Shown: piece by piece, positions 1-5,213 of the stretch
How the letters are laid out: the number at the start of each line of letters is the position of its first letter
Position numbering within the stretch: position 1 is the first letter of the stretch
NCBI GenBank assembly: GCA_001770235.1
Contig: MEQN01000014.1
Coordinates: forward strand, 1 to 5,641
Direction: 5' to 3'
Source of the DNA: Betaproteobacteria bacterium RBG_16_58_11
Lineage (GTDB): Bacteria; Pseudomonadota; Gammaproteobacteria; Burkholderiales; Thiobacteraceae
Length of the DNA: 5,641 nucleotides
Position numbers and translations under genes: made by a program
Notes under the pieces: model-generated
Databases searched by the model: none
What the model saw: only the letters and a program-made list of their open reading frames with translations
Told to the model about the DNA's origin: nothing

Positions 1-1048
1 GACCTGAGCGCTCGATCAAGCCACATTTTCCCAGGGCCTCGGCCAGACGGCGGATGCGGGGGTTCTGCTGATCTACGATGTTCTCCGCCGTGATACCCGG
101 CGGGAATCCGCCGGGGCTGACAATTTCGAGACGTCGCGCATATTGCCGGACGAAAATCGAGCCGCCCAGCCGGTAGTCGCGGTGCGCCACGGCGTTCAGC
201 AGGGCTTCGCGGACAGCGGTTTCGTCAAAGGTCGGTATGTCATAACGAAAAAGGCCGTCCTGATAACTCTGACGGTCGTTGCGCAAGTTGATACGTTCCC
301 ATAGTGCATCATGACAAAGAAAAAAACCTTCGCGATATTCAACCCGCTCTTGCGCAGGTCCGGAGGCTTCTGATGAGCGATATTCAAAAACGATTTCCGC
401 CTGAGCGAGATGCCGCCCTAGTGCCTCGCGGGTGCCAAAAAGTATAAGCGCTGCGATGTTCAATCGGCCATCCACGAGCAATTCGGCATTCTTCAGCATC
501 TGCTCGTCACTCCAGTCCGCGATGCGTGGGTTAGCCGCTTTGCGTGCCCAGTGTTGACGAAAATCGGGCAATGCCTGCGGCGCCAGATCGGTCAGCGTTG
601 CCGCACATGGCTCGGCGGAATAGTCCGGGCCGGTTTCCGCAAATATGGCGCGAAGTTCGTTTGGGGGGATCGATACCAGGTCGTCACCAGCCCGGCGCAG
701 GTAGCGGCCGTTGTGCTCCCAGGCCGTGCCCGGCAATCGGCCTGGTACATGCACGATTAGGAGGCGCTTCTCCTGATAGCGAGTTTCCTCAATGCGAATA
801 TGATGGCGAAGCCGCTCGTAAAGTCCTGCTTCGGTTCGCCCCGGATCGGCAAACGCGGCAGTGCCTACCACGTCTCGCGGGCGGCGATCCGTGATGCCAA
901 GTATGATCTTGCCGCCGCCTTCATTCGCGAGCGCCACGCAGTAGTCCACCAGTTTCTCGAAATGGAAGCTGGTGGAGGCGGTCTTGAACTCCAGTTGCCT
1001 GCCTTCTGGCGCCGAGAGCCATTCAGCGATTTGCTCAGGTGTAGTCAT
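1..1048 (-). CDS. AlbA_2/Schlafen-type ATP-binding protein, 3'-truncated by window edge
   Basis: The frame is open for 349 codons from ATG at 1048 to the left edge, so the C-terminus is missing. The N-terminal part (about residues 10-125) matches the AlbA_2/Schlafen-like putative DNA-binding domain: LEFKTAS at 19-25, ALANEGGGKIILGITD at 39-54 and YLRRAGDDL at 116-124. The later part resembles the HATPase_c_4 region of COG2865 proteins: REALLNAVAHRDY at 280-292, SPGGFPPGI at 311-319, then NPRI...GLIER at 329-347, where a winged helix usually follows. Such proteins are annotated as ATP-binding transcriptional regulators or as components of defence islands; the substrate and partner are unknown. 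The start codon overlaps the stop of the upstream helicase-nuclease gene as ATGA, and no strong Shine-Dalgarno is seen, so translation is probably coupled. The family call is firm; the role is inferred. Confidence 0.9.
   Translation of the reverse strand, partial: MTTPEQIAEWLSAPEGRQLEFKTASTSFHFEKLVDYCVALANEGGGKIILGITDRRPRDVVGTAAFADPGRTEAGLYERLRHHIRIEETRYQEKRLLIVHVPGRLPGTAWEHNGRYLRRAGDDLVSIPPNELRAIFAETGPDYSAEPCAATLTDLAPQALPDFRQHWARKAANPRIADWSDEQMLKNAELLVDGRLNIAALILFGTREALGRHLAQAEIVFEYRSSEASGPAQERVEYREGFFLCHDALWERINLRNDRQSYQDGLFRYDIPTFDETAVREALLNAVAHRDYRLGGSIFVRQYARRLEIVSPGGFPPGITAENIVDQQNPRIRRLAEALGKCGLIERSG
1045..1048 (-). promoter_or_regulatory. ATGA stop/start overlap coupling the two operon genes
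   Basis: Read on the minus strand, ATGA holds the ATG of the AlbA_2 gene and the TGA of the helicase-nuclease gene. This four-base overlap is a classic layout for translational coupling. It supports co-transcription and a roughly fixed ratio of the two products. The bases before it (AGAGAATTCCAAGA) have only weak similarity to a ribosome binding site. Confidence 0.8.
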
Positions 1049-3756
1049 TCTTGGAATTCTCTAAAACTGGCGGCAAGGCCCGCAAAATTTATCGGCGGGT
1101 TTCGTTCAAAGCCTTGCTGATCCACATAGACGAAGCGGTAGATTGGCCCCCCCTCGGCCTGGCTCGCGCTCGTAGCATCGGCGCACCACTGGCACAGGCG
1201 AGTCATCTTTTGCGGCAGGTCGAGTTCTGCGCGGCCTTTGGTTTCGACGATCCAGACCGTGTTGTCGGTGGTTTTTACGATGAAGTCGGGGACATAGTTG
1301 GAGAGATCGCCGTCGGCCTTGACGTAGTCGATTTTGAAACCGACGGCGAGGTAGTTCTTGGCAAACGATGCGACGTCCGGCGCAGCGTCGAGAAAACCGG
1401 CGAAGGCCAACTCGAAGCCGCCGGCATGCGGCTCACCGACGACCTTGCTGAACAGCGATTTTTTCGGCGCGAGGTAGGGCCGGTTCTCGGTGCGGAAAGG
1501 CCGCGTGTCGCGCAGGCGGATGTGGTCTTCAATCCGCACCGAGCCGGTGTCCTGGATGGTGAGCGCGTTGATGGCGGTTTTGAATGCATCGAACAGAATC
1601 TTTCCGGCCTCGGGCTCGGAGAGATTGCGCAGTACTACCGGGTCTTCCAGATTTACCGGAGACGCCGCGAACAGGTGCTCGCCCATGAACGCCTTCACTT
1701 TGGGGTACAGCACGTCGTAGCCCCCGACCAAGCGCAGTTCCTTCAATAATTGACGCGCAAAAAAACCGACGACGGAGCGATAGTCGGCGGGTCCGGTGCC
1801 ATCGAGTTGGATGGTGTGATGCACTTCGGCGTCGAGCATGGTCTTGAAAACGATCTCGCGCGTTTGCTCCGGCGTGAAGGGCTTGAGTGGAAGTTTGGGG
1901 TTGCCGAGTTGCGCGGGGTCGAGTGATTCGAGGTCTTTGAACTCGCGGTTGAAGCGCCGCGTGAGTTTGGGTAGTTCAATGTCCAGCGCGTCGATGTTTT
2001 TGTCAGTGTCTTGCGTGTCCACTTCGACGATGAGTGAATCCTTGCGGCCAGTGCCCGGCCCCATCGGCACGTGCTCGAAGGTGACGCCCTCGCTCTGGAT
2101 GGATTCGACGAATTCCATGAAGGCGGGCGTACCCATGACCGAAACGGTTTCCGGTGTGTCTGAGCCGAAGTACATGCGGCGCAGACCACGGCCCAGGGTT
2201 TGTTCGGGGAGGATGTTGCTCTGTGCCGCATAGGCACGGAGGCCGACGATGGTGGTGACGTTGCGCACGTCCCAGCCTTCCTTGAGCATCAGCACCGAGA
2301 CGATGGCTTTGAACGGGCTGTGCCAGGTGTCGATCTCATTGGACTGCTTGCGCAGTTTCTCCAGCTCTTCCTTGTTCTTGCCTGATGCGGCTTCCGAAAT
2401 TTCGCCGTTGTTCTTTGTGTGGATGACGAGCACCGCGCCTTCCAGCTCAGGGCAAATTTTCTCCAGATGGGCGCCGACCTCGTCGCAGTTGCGGGTGTCG
2501 TCCACCATGATAAACAGCACCGCCTTCTTGCCCAGTGCCTCGTGCTCGGCGTAACTCTTGCGCCACTCTTCGATGCCGAGTTGCAGGTAGTCTTCATAGC
2601 GTTCGGTGAAGATCGCGCTCTTGTGCTCTTGCAGCCGGGCGCGGCTGGTGGCGTCCGGCAGCACCGGATGCTTGACGACGTTTTGGTGGATGGCCTCGAC
2701 CAGCGGGTAGTCGGAGACCGTCTGTACAAAAATCGCGCCGTTGTTATGCCGGGGCGTGGCGGTCACGTCCACCTGCAAGGCCAGGCGGCCGTCCTTTTGC
2801 AACATCCGGTGATGAATGTCTTGGATGCTCTTGAACCAAGCCATCCTCGGGTCGTGGATGTGATGCGCCTCGTCGTTAAAAACCGCCAGTTCCTCAATTT
2901 CGCGCACGATCTCGCCCAGATCGGTTTTGCTGTCGGTGGTTTTGCCCACCGGTTTGGGGCCGAAGGGGTCGAGGAAGTAATCGCGTAAATCGTCATCATC
3001 CAGCGAAGGCTCGCGCACGTCGCCGAGATAGACGCGATGGATGTTGGTGAGAAAAAGATTGCCCGTATCCCGCACCACGCGCACGTCATCCTGAATATGC
3101 AGCGTGAGTTGGAAGTCGTCGCGCCAGTTGCAGCCTTGGTGGCCATTGTCCGGAAGAATAGGGTCGTTGAAGAAGATGCGCAGCCCATCGAAGTCGGCGC
3201 GCAGCCGGTCGAGAACAATGATGTTCGGTGCGATCACGAGAAAATTTCGCGCGAGCATCGAATCGGTTTCATAGAGCTTGTGGAAAAAGCTCCAGGCGAT
3301 GAGCAGCGACAACACCTTGGTCTTGCCCGCGCCGGTCGCCATTTTTATGACGTAGCGCGGCCAGTCCTCGTCGAAGTCGCCGGGCGAAATTTCGTTCAAT
3401 GAGGAGAAGCGCAGCAGGTCGAACTTGTCCCGTACGTTGCGCACATCGTGCAGCCAGATCACCGTCTCCACCGCTTCGCGCTGCGCGAAGTAATAGCGGA
3501 ACGGCGACAATGTGCCGTCGGCCTGCTCGACCAGGTGTTCGGTCTCGAACCACCAGTTCAGGAGCGCGCGCGATGACCCCGAAGCGCCCGCATAACCCGC
3601 GTCCCGCCACGCTGAAACCTCGCTGCGAATTTTGGCGACCAGCGGCGGCAGCAGCTTTTCATAGGACTTTCTAAGCTCCTCCGCAGCCGGGAACCAACGC
3701 TGTTCCGGCAGTAATTCGGCGTAGGGCGATTTTGGGAAATCAGGATGTAGCGCCAT
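1045..3756 (-). CDS. DEAH-box helicase / PD-(D/E)XK restriction endonuclease (type III Res-like, BPTD_3080-type)
   Basis: This 903-residue protein carries a complete superfamily 2 helicase core: a Q-like motif around Q92, Walker A TGAGKT at 141-146, DEAH at 295-298, TATPR at 332-336, motif V in LKEGWDVRNV (491-500) and motif VI QTLGRGLRR at 519-527. After a helical linker, the C-terminus has a PD-(D/E)XK nuclease signature: P823-D824, then E838-T-K840 in VETKGR, with E782 as a possible helix glutamate. This is the layout of type III restriction Res subunits, which translocate on and cleave DNA. The N-terminus (HPDFP..PYA, WRDAGYAGASG, LLNWWFETEH) recalls the BPTD_3080 family of restriction endonucleases of about 900 residues. 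All catalytic motifs are present, so the gene looks intact. An in-frame TGA two codons upstream makes ATG 3756 the first possible ATG; its ribosome site is poor. It is the first visible gene of the leftward operon, and no mod/methyltransferase gene lies upstream. Helicase and nuclease calls are secure; the defence role is inferred. Confidence 0.93.
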   Translation of the reverse strand: MALHPDFPKSPYAELLPEQRWFPAAEELRKSYEKLLPPLVAKIRSEVSAWRDAGYAGASGSSRALLNWWFETEHLVEQADGTLSPFRYYFAQREAVETVIWLHDVRNVRDKFDLLRFSSLNEISPGDFDEDWPRYVIKMATGAGKTKVLSLLIAWSFFHKLYETDSMLARNFLVIAPNIIVLDRLRADFDGLRIFFNDPILPDNGHQGCNWRDDFQLTLHIQDDVRVVRDTGNLFLTNIHRVYLGDVREPSLDDDDLRDYFLDPFGPKPVGKTTDSKTDLGEIVREIEELAVFNDEAHHIHDPRMAWFKSIQDIHHRMLQKDGRLALQVDVTATPRHNNGAIFVQTVSDYPLVEAIHQNVVKHPVLPDATSRARLQEHKSAIFTERYEDYLQLGIEEWRKSYAEHEALGKKAVLFIMVDDTRNCDEVGAHLEKICPELEGAVLVIHTKNNGEISEAASGKNKEELEKLRKQSNEIDTWHSPFKAIVSVLMLKEGWDVRNVTTIVGLRAYAAQSNILPEQTLGRGLRRMYFGSDTPETVSVMGTPAFMEFVESIQSEGVTFEHVPMGPGTGRKDSLIVEVDTQDTDKNIDALDIELPKLTRRFNREFKDLESLDPAQLGNPKLPLKPFTPEQTREIVFKTMLDAEVHHTIQLDGTGPADYRSVVGFFARQLLKELRLVGGYDVLYPKVKAFMGEHLFAASPVNLEDPVVLRNLSEPEAGKILFDAFKTAINALTIQDTGSVRIEDHIRLRDTRPFRTENRPYLAPKKSLFSKVVGEPHAGGFELAFAGFLDAAPDVASFAKNYLAVGFKIDYVKADGDLSNYVPDFIVKTTDNTVWIVETKGRAELDLPQKMTRLCQWCADATSASQAEGGPIYRFVYVDQQGFERNPPINFAGLAASFREFQE

Positions 3757-3792
3757 GGGTCACACGTTCATCAGTAGGGAGTCACGGTGTCG

Positions 3793-3798
3793 AATATA
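3793..3798 (-). promoter_or_regulatory. Possible -10 element of the helicase operon
   Basis: On the minus strand the hexamer TATATT lies about 37 bases before the helicase ATG and matches five of six bases of the sigma-70 -10 consensus. No good -35 box lies 16-18 bases further upstream, so an activator or a different promoter is possible. An alternative is TTGAGC with TATACC further upstream, but its spacer is only 15 bases. The site overlaps one arm of the ATATACCC/GGGTATAT inverted repeat, which would let a bound protein control it. Confidence 0.3.
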
Positions 3799-3827
3799 CC
3801 CGAGACGCGAAAGCTAAGAGGGTATAT
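3794..3827. repeat. 8-base perfect inverted repeat in the helicase operon leader
   Basis: ATATACCC at 3794-3801 and GGGTATAT at 3820-3827 are exact reverse complements separated by 18 bases, so the arm centres are 26 bases apart, about two and a half helical turns. The pair lies between the helicase start codon and the rest of the intergenic region and overlaps the best -10 candidate. It could be a paired operator for a regulator of the operon. No regulator can be assigned from the sequence. Confidence 0.6.
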
Positions 3828-3835
3828 CAAACGAT

Positions 3836-3906
3836 TTACCCGCTCAATCCCGGATGAAAGCATTCCGGCGATGATAAATGGAGTGCATCCGGGGGTAAGC
3901 GGCTAA
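3836..3906. repeat. 21-base imperfect inverted repeat beside the amiC remnant
   Basis: Bases 3836-3856 pair with 3886-3906 across a 29-base loop. By hand count 17 of 21 positions are complementary plus one G-T wobble. The inner eight (CCCGGATG / CATCCGGG), a middle five (CCGCT / AGCGG) and an outer three (TTA / TAA) are perfect. A further partial CCGG unit lies in the loop. The right arm ends about six bases before the reading frame of the amiC-like tail opens. No T-run follows, so it is not a typical terminator. It may be a recombinase site, an element end or an operator. Confidence 0.6.
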
Positions 3907-3912
3907 CGGTAA

Positions 3913-3993
3913 AATACCGCCATCGTCACCGGCATCAAACGCTATTTCGCCAAGAGCCCACCGCTGGCCAAGCCCAAGCTGGCGAAAAACTAA
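3913..3993 (+). pseudogene. amiC: 3' remnant of N-acetylmuramoyl-L-alanine amidase gene (amiC/amiB-like)
   Basis: A frame with no ATG or GTG start opens after a TAA at 3910-3912 and runs 26 codons to TAA at 3991-3993. It encodes N-T-A-I-V-TGIKRYF-AKS-PPLAK-PKLAKN. From recall, this resembles the last helix and tail of Amidase_3 cell-wall amidases, where an 'AI..GI..YF' helix is followed by a short Pro/Ala/Lys tail. In many beta- and gammaproteobacteria amiC or amiB lies just before mutL, and mutL begins about 1.2 kb downstream here on the same strand. No further amidase sequence is visible upstream in any frame, so the gene is cut near 3913-3919. The rest may lie left of the window, or the tail may be an attachment-site duplicate. 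The fragment is short and the identification rests on motif recall plus context. Confidence 0.6.
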
Positions 3994-3998
3994 GCGTT
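3938..3998. repeat. Two-part inverted repeat across the amiC remnant stop codon
   Basis: AACGCT (3938-3943) and TTTCGCCA (3945-3952) are reverse complements of AGCGTT (3993-3998) and TGGCGAAA (3980-3987), in nested order. One unpaired base separates the left arms and five separate the right arms; the loop is 27 bases. The structure spans the stop of the remnant. It could act as a weak transcription end for the old amiC transcript, though no U-tract follows, or as a recombination site. Confidence 0.5.
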
Positions 3999-4009
3999 AT
4001 CCCCCCGTC

Positions 4010-4039
4010 TTGCCAGAAGATATTAATGTGCAATATAAT
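4010..4039 (+). promoter_or_regulatory. Sigma-70-type promoter of the HTH-nucleotidyltransferase pair
   Basis: TTGCCA at 4010-4015 serves as -35 and a perfect TATAAT at 4034-4039 as -10, with an 18-base spacer. Transcription would begin near 4046, after the ATGs at 4026 and 4038, leaving ATG 4068 as the first usable start. The -10 overlaps the 17-base palindrome at 4037-4053, so a protein bound there would block RNA polymerase. This is the usual arrangement for autoregulated toxin-antitoxin operons. Confidence 0.6.
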
Positions 4040-4070
4040 GAACATTGTTCATTTAAATGTACAAATTATG
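4025..4070. repeat. Near-direct repeats flanking the palindrome
   Basis: AATGTGCAATATAATG (4025-4040) and AATGTACAAATTATG (4056-4070) agree at 13 of 15 aligned bases with one gap. They lie 31 bases apart, close to three helical turns, on either side of the central palindrome. They may be accessory operator half-sites for a second regulator dimer. AT-rich composition could also produce part of the similarity by chance. Confidence 0.4.
4037..4053. promoter_or_regulatory. 17-base perfect palindrome, likely operator for the HTH protein
   Basis: AATGAACATTGTTCATT has two perfect 8-base arms around one central base. It covers the end of the -10 box and the predicted transcription start. A shorter palindrome, CATTTAAATG (4050-4059), follows directly. 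An HTH dimer would suit such a site, and the nearest candidate is the XRE-type protein encoded just downstream, which would make the operon self-repressed. The binding itself is inferred. Confidence 0.6.
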
Positions 4071-4595
4071 CTACGCCAACAACTTGCCCCGCACATCAAA
4101 TCACGACGGCTCGCGCTTGGGATGAGCCAAATGATGCTGGCACAACGCGCCTCGGTTTCGCGCACGACCTTATCTCGTCTTGAGGGCGGGGTAGATACGC
4201 CGATCCAAACCGACGTGCTTGAACGCATCCTGGGTGCACTGGCGCTTTCGCCTCGCCTGGATTGTGCGCCCATGCCGGATACGACCAGACCAGATGTGGA
4301 AAAACAACTTGCACGCTTACGCGAGCAAATCCGTATGCAGGAATTGCGTGAAAAACACTGGCGCTTGGCGCTGGATTTGGTGACGCGTCCGCGTGAAATG
4401 AAGCGTCACGTTAAAGCCGCACGCGCACAAGTCGCGCTGTGGGCGCAAAACCGTACGTGCAGCCCACACTACATTCATCGTTGGTCAGAAATATTGAATT
4501 TGCCCTTACCAGCAATGGCGCGAGAAATGACGACGCTCGGTGAGTGGACCAACGCGATGTTTCAAAATACACCCTGGAGCGGCGCATGGAACTAG
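4068..4595 (+). CDS. XRE-family HTH protein, probable antitoxin/autoregulator
   Basis: This 175-residue protein starts with MLRQQLAPHIKSRRLALGMS, followed by a Cro/C1-type helix-turn-helix at about 19-41 (MSQMMLAQRASVSRTTLSRLE). A charged, helix-prone segment lies at 77-100, and a C-terminal part contains HYIHRWSEILN (134-144) and ends in NTPWSGAWN. That RW...L...N(S/T)P(F/W) tail recalls HTH proteins encoded next to nucleotidyltransferases; this is recall, not a search. ATG 4068 is chosen because the earlier in-frame ATGs (4026, 4038) lie upstream of the predicted transcription start and the extra 14 residues are coded by palindromic operator DNA. The start at 4026 cannot be excluded, since AGAAG at 4015-4019 is a passable ribosome site for it. 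The stop overlaps the next gene by 10 bases. The likely role is to repress the operon and neutralise the nucleotidyltransferase. Confidence 0.82.
   Translation: MLRQQLAPHIKSRRLALGMSQMMLAQRASVSRTTLSRLEGGVDTPIQTDVLERILGALALSPRLDCAPMPDTTRPDVEKQLARLREQIRMQELREKHWRLALDLVTRPREMKRHVKAARAQVALWAQNRTCSPHYIHRWSEILNLPLPAMAREMTTLGEWTNAMFQNTPWSGAWN
4576..4579 (+). promoter_or_regulatory. Ribosome binding site deciding the nucleotidyltransferase start
   Basis: GGAG lies six bases before ATG 4586, inside the end of the HTH gene. No comparable site precedes the alternative in-frame GTG at 4544. This favours the shorter 195-residue product and a 10-base overlap with the HTH gene. Confidence 0.65.
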
Positions 4596-5173
4596 CGCAT
4601 ATCGAGCGTTTGCTGGCCGAGGCGCGGCGGCTTTCACAGCACACCGAGTTCGTGATCGTGGGCAGTCTGTCTGTGTTGGGCGTGATGGGGCTGCGCCCGA
4701 TTCCGCCACGGATGTTGATGTCGATCGATGTGGATTGCTATATGCGCAACGATCCTGGGCGCACTTTCGAATTGAAGCCAGCGCTGGGAGAAGGCAGTCG
4801 CTTCGAATTGGAAAACGGCTATTACTTAGATCCGGTATCGCCCAGCTTGCCGACCTTGCCGGAGGGGTGGGAGCATCGGCTGGTACGGGTGGATTTTGCT
4901 AGCGGCGTGACCGCCCATTTTCTTGATCCGAATGATGCCGCGGTTTCGAAGTATGCGCGGGGCGAGCCGCGCGACCGCGAGTGGATTCGTGCCGGTCTCA
5001 CTGAAGCGATTCTGTCTGCCCCAGTGATAGCAAGCCGGTTTCGCCAAACTACTTTTCTGGATGAATCGGAAGCGCAAGCCGCGAAACAACGCCTTGCAGA
5101 GGATGAGGCATGGCTTGCTAAATCATCGGCGGCGAAGAATAAACGTAAGCCCGGAACAGGCAAGCCCCGCTAA
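4586..5173 (+). CDS. DUF6036-like nucleotidyltransferase, probable toxin
   Basis: This 195-residue protein has the core of the minimal nucleotidyltransferase fold. FVIVGSLSVLG at 22-32 supplies the Gly-Ser turn, and SIDVDCY at 46-52 supplies the metal-binding D48-x-D50. A later segment, LDPNDAAVSKYARGEPRDREW (113-133), resembles the conserved 'D...sK...R.kD' region of DUF6036 and AbiEii-like proteins. The C-terminus (180-195) is rich in Lys, Arg and Ala and may contact RNA. Relatives include AbiEii and MenT toxins, which transfer nucleotides to RNA or protein; the target here is unknown. The gene follows the HTH gene with a 10-base overlap, as expected of a toxin with its antitoxin. ATG 4586 is preferred to GTG 4544 because of GGAG six bases upstream. 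The fold call is fairly firm and the toxin role is inferred. Confidence 0.82.
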   Translation: MELAHIERLLAEARRLSQHTEFVIVGSLSVLGVMGLRPIPPRMLMSIDVDCYMRNDPGRTFELKPALGEGSRFELENGYYLDPVSPSLPTLPEGWEHRLVRVDFASGVTAHFLDPNDAAVSKYARGEPRDREWIRAGLTEAILSAPVIASRFRQTTFLDESEAQAAKQRLAEDEAWLAKSSAAKNKRKPGTGKPR

Positions 5174-5184
5174 GTCGCTTTCGC

Positions 5185-5190
5185 TATAAT
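5185..5190 (+). promoter_or_regulatory. Likely -10 element of the mutL promoter
   Basis: A perfect TATAAT lies 23 bases before the mutL ATG, within the 40-base gap after the nucleotidyltransferase stop. The predicted start, near 5197, leaves a leader of under 20 bases. No convincing -35 box is seen at the proper distance, where the end of the upstream gene lies. The promoter may be weak or activator-dependent, with added readthrough from the upstream pair. Confidence 0.45.
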
Positions 5191-5213
5191 GTCCGCTTAG
5201 TCCTTAAGCCGAC

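Larger units (their letters stand above)
3757..4067. other. Divergent intergenic region between the helicase operon and the HTH gene, with island boundary
   Basis: These 311 bases separate the leftward helicase operon from the rightward HTH-nucleotidyltransferase pair. They contain no intact gene. From left to right they hold the leader and probable promoter of the helicase operon, an 8-base inverted repeat, a 21-base imperfect dyad, a small perfect hairpin (CGGTA-AAA-TACCG, 3907-3919), a 26-codon remnant resembling the 3' end of amiC, an inverted repeat spanning that remnant's stop, and the promoter/operator of the HTH gene. The order suggests accessory DNA on the left meeting core chromosome near 3913. 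Confidence 0.65.

Noticed and set aside
544..1120. Several plus-strand frames of 69-116 codons
   Set aside because: They lie opposite the AlbA_2/HATPase gene, whose conserved motifs run in one unbroken minus-strand frame across the same bases.
1051..1749. 232-codon plus-strand open frame opposite the helicase gene's 3' part
   Set aside because: It is antisense to strongly conserved nuclease-domain coding sequence. Its translation shows no recognisable domain and is rich in residues typical of the reverse of GC-rich codons.
2419..2988. 189-codon plus-strand open frame inside the helicase gene
   Set aside because: It is antisense to the helicase motor motifs. Its composition looks like a mirror of the real frame, and it has no promoter or ribosome site.
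3836..3998. Integron attC site or transposon inverted ends
   Set aside because: The dyads lack proper RYYYAAC/GTTRRRY core sites, no cassette-like gene array is present, and no transposase or integrase is visible in the window.
3938..3998. Rho-independent terminator after the amiC remnant
   Set aside because: The stem is interrupted, the loop is 27 bases and the downstream bases are a C-run instead of a T-run.
4026..4067. Longer HTH protein start at ATG 4026
   Set aside because: It lies before the predicted transcription start and would be coded by operator DNA. It remains possible because AGAAG precedes it, so it is noted in the gene entry.
4544..4585. Longer nucleotidyltransferase start at GTG 4544
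   Set aside because: No ribosome binding site precedes it and the extra 14 residues overlap the HTH gene further. ATG 4586 has GGAG at six bases.
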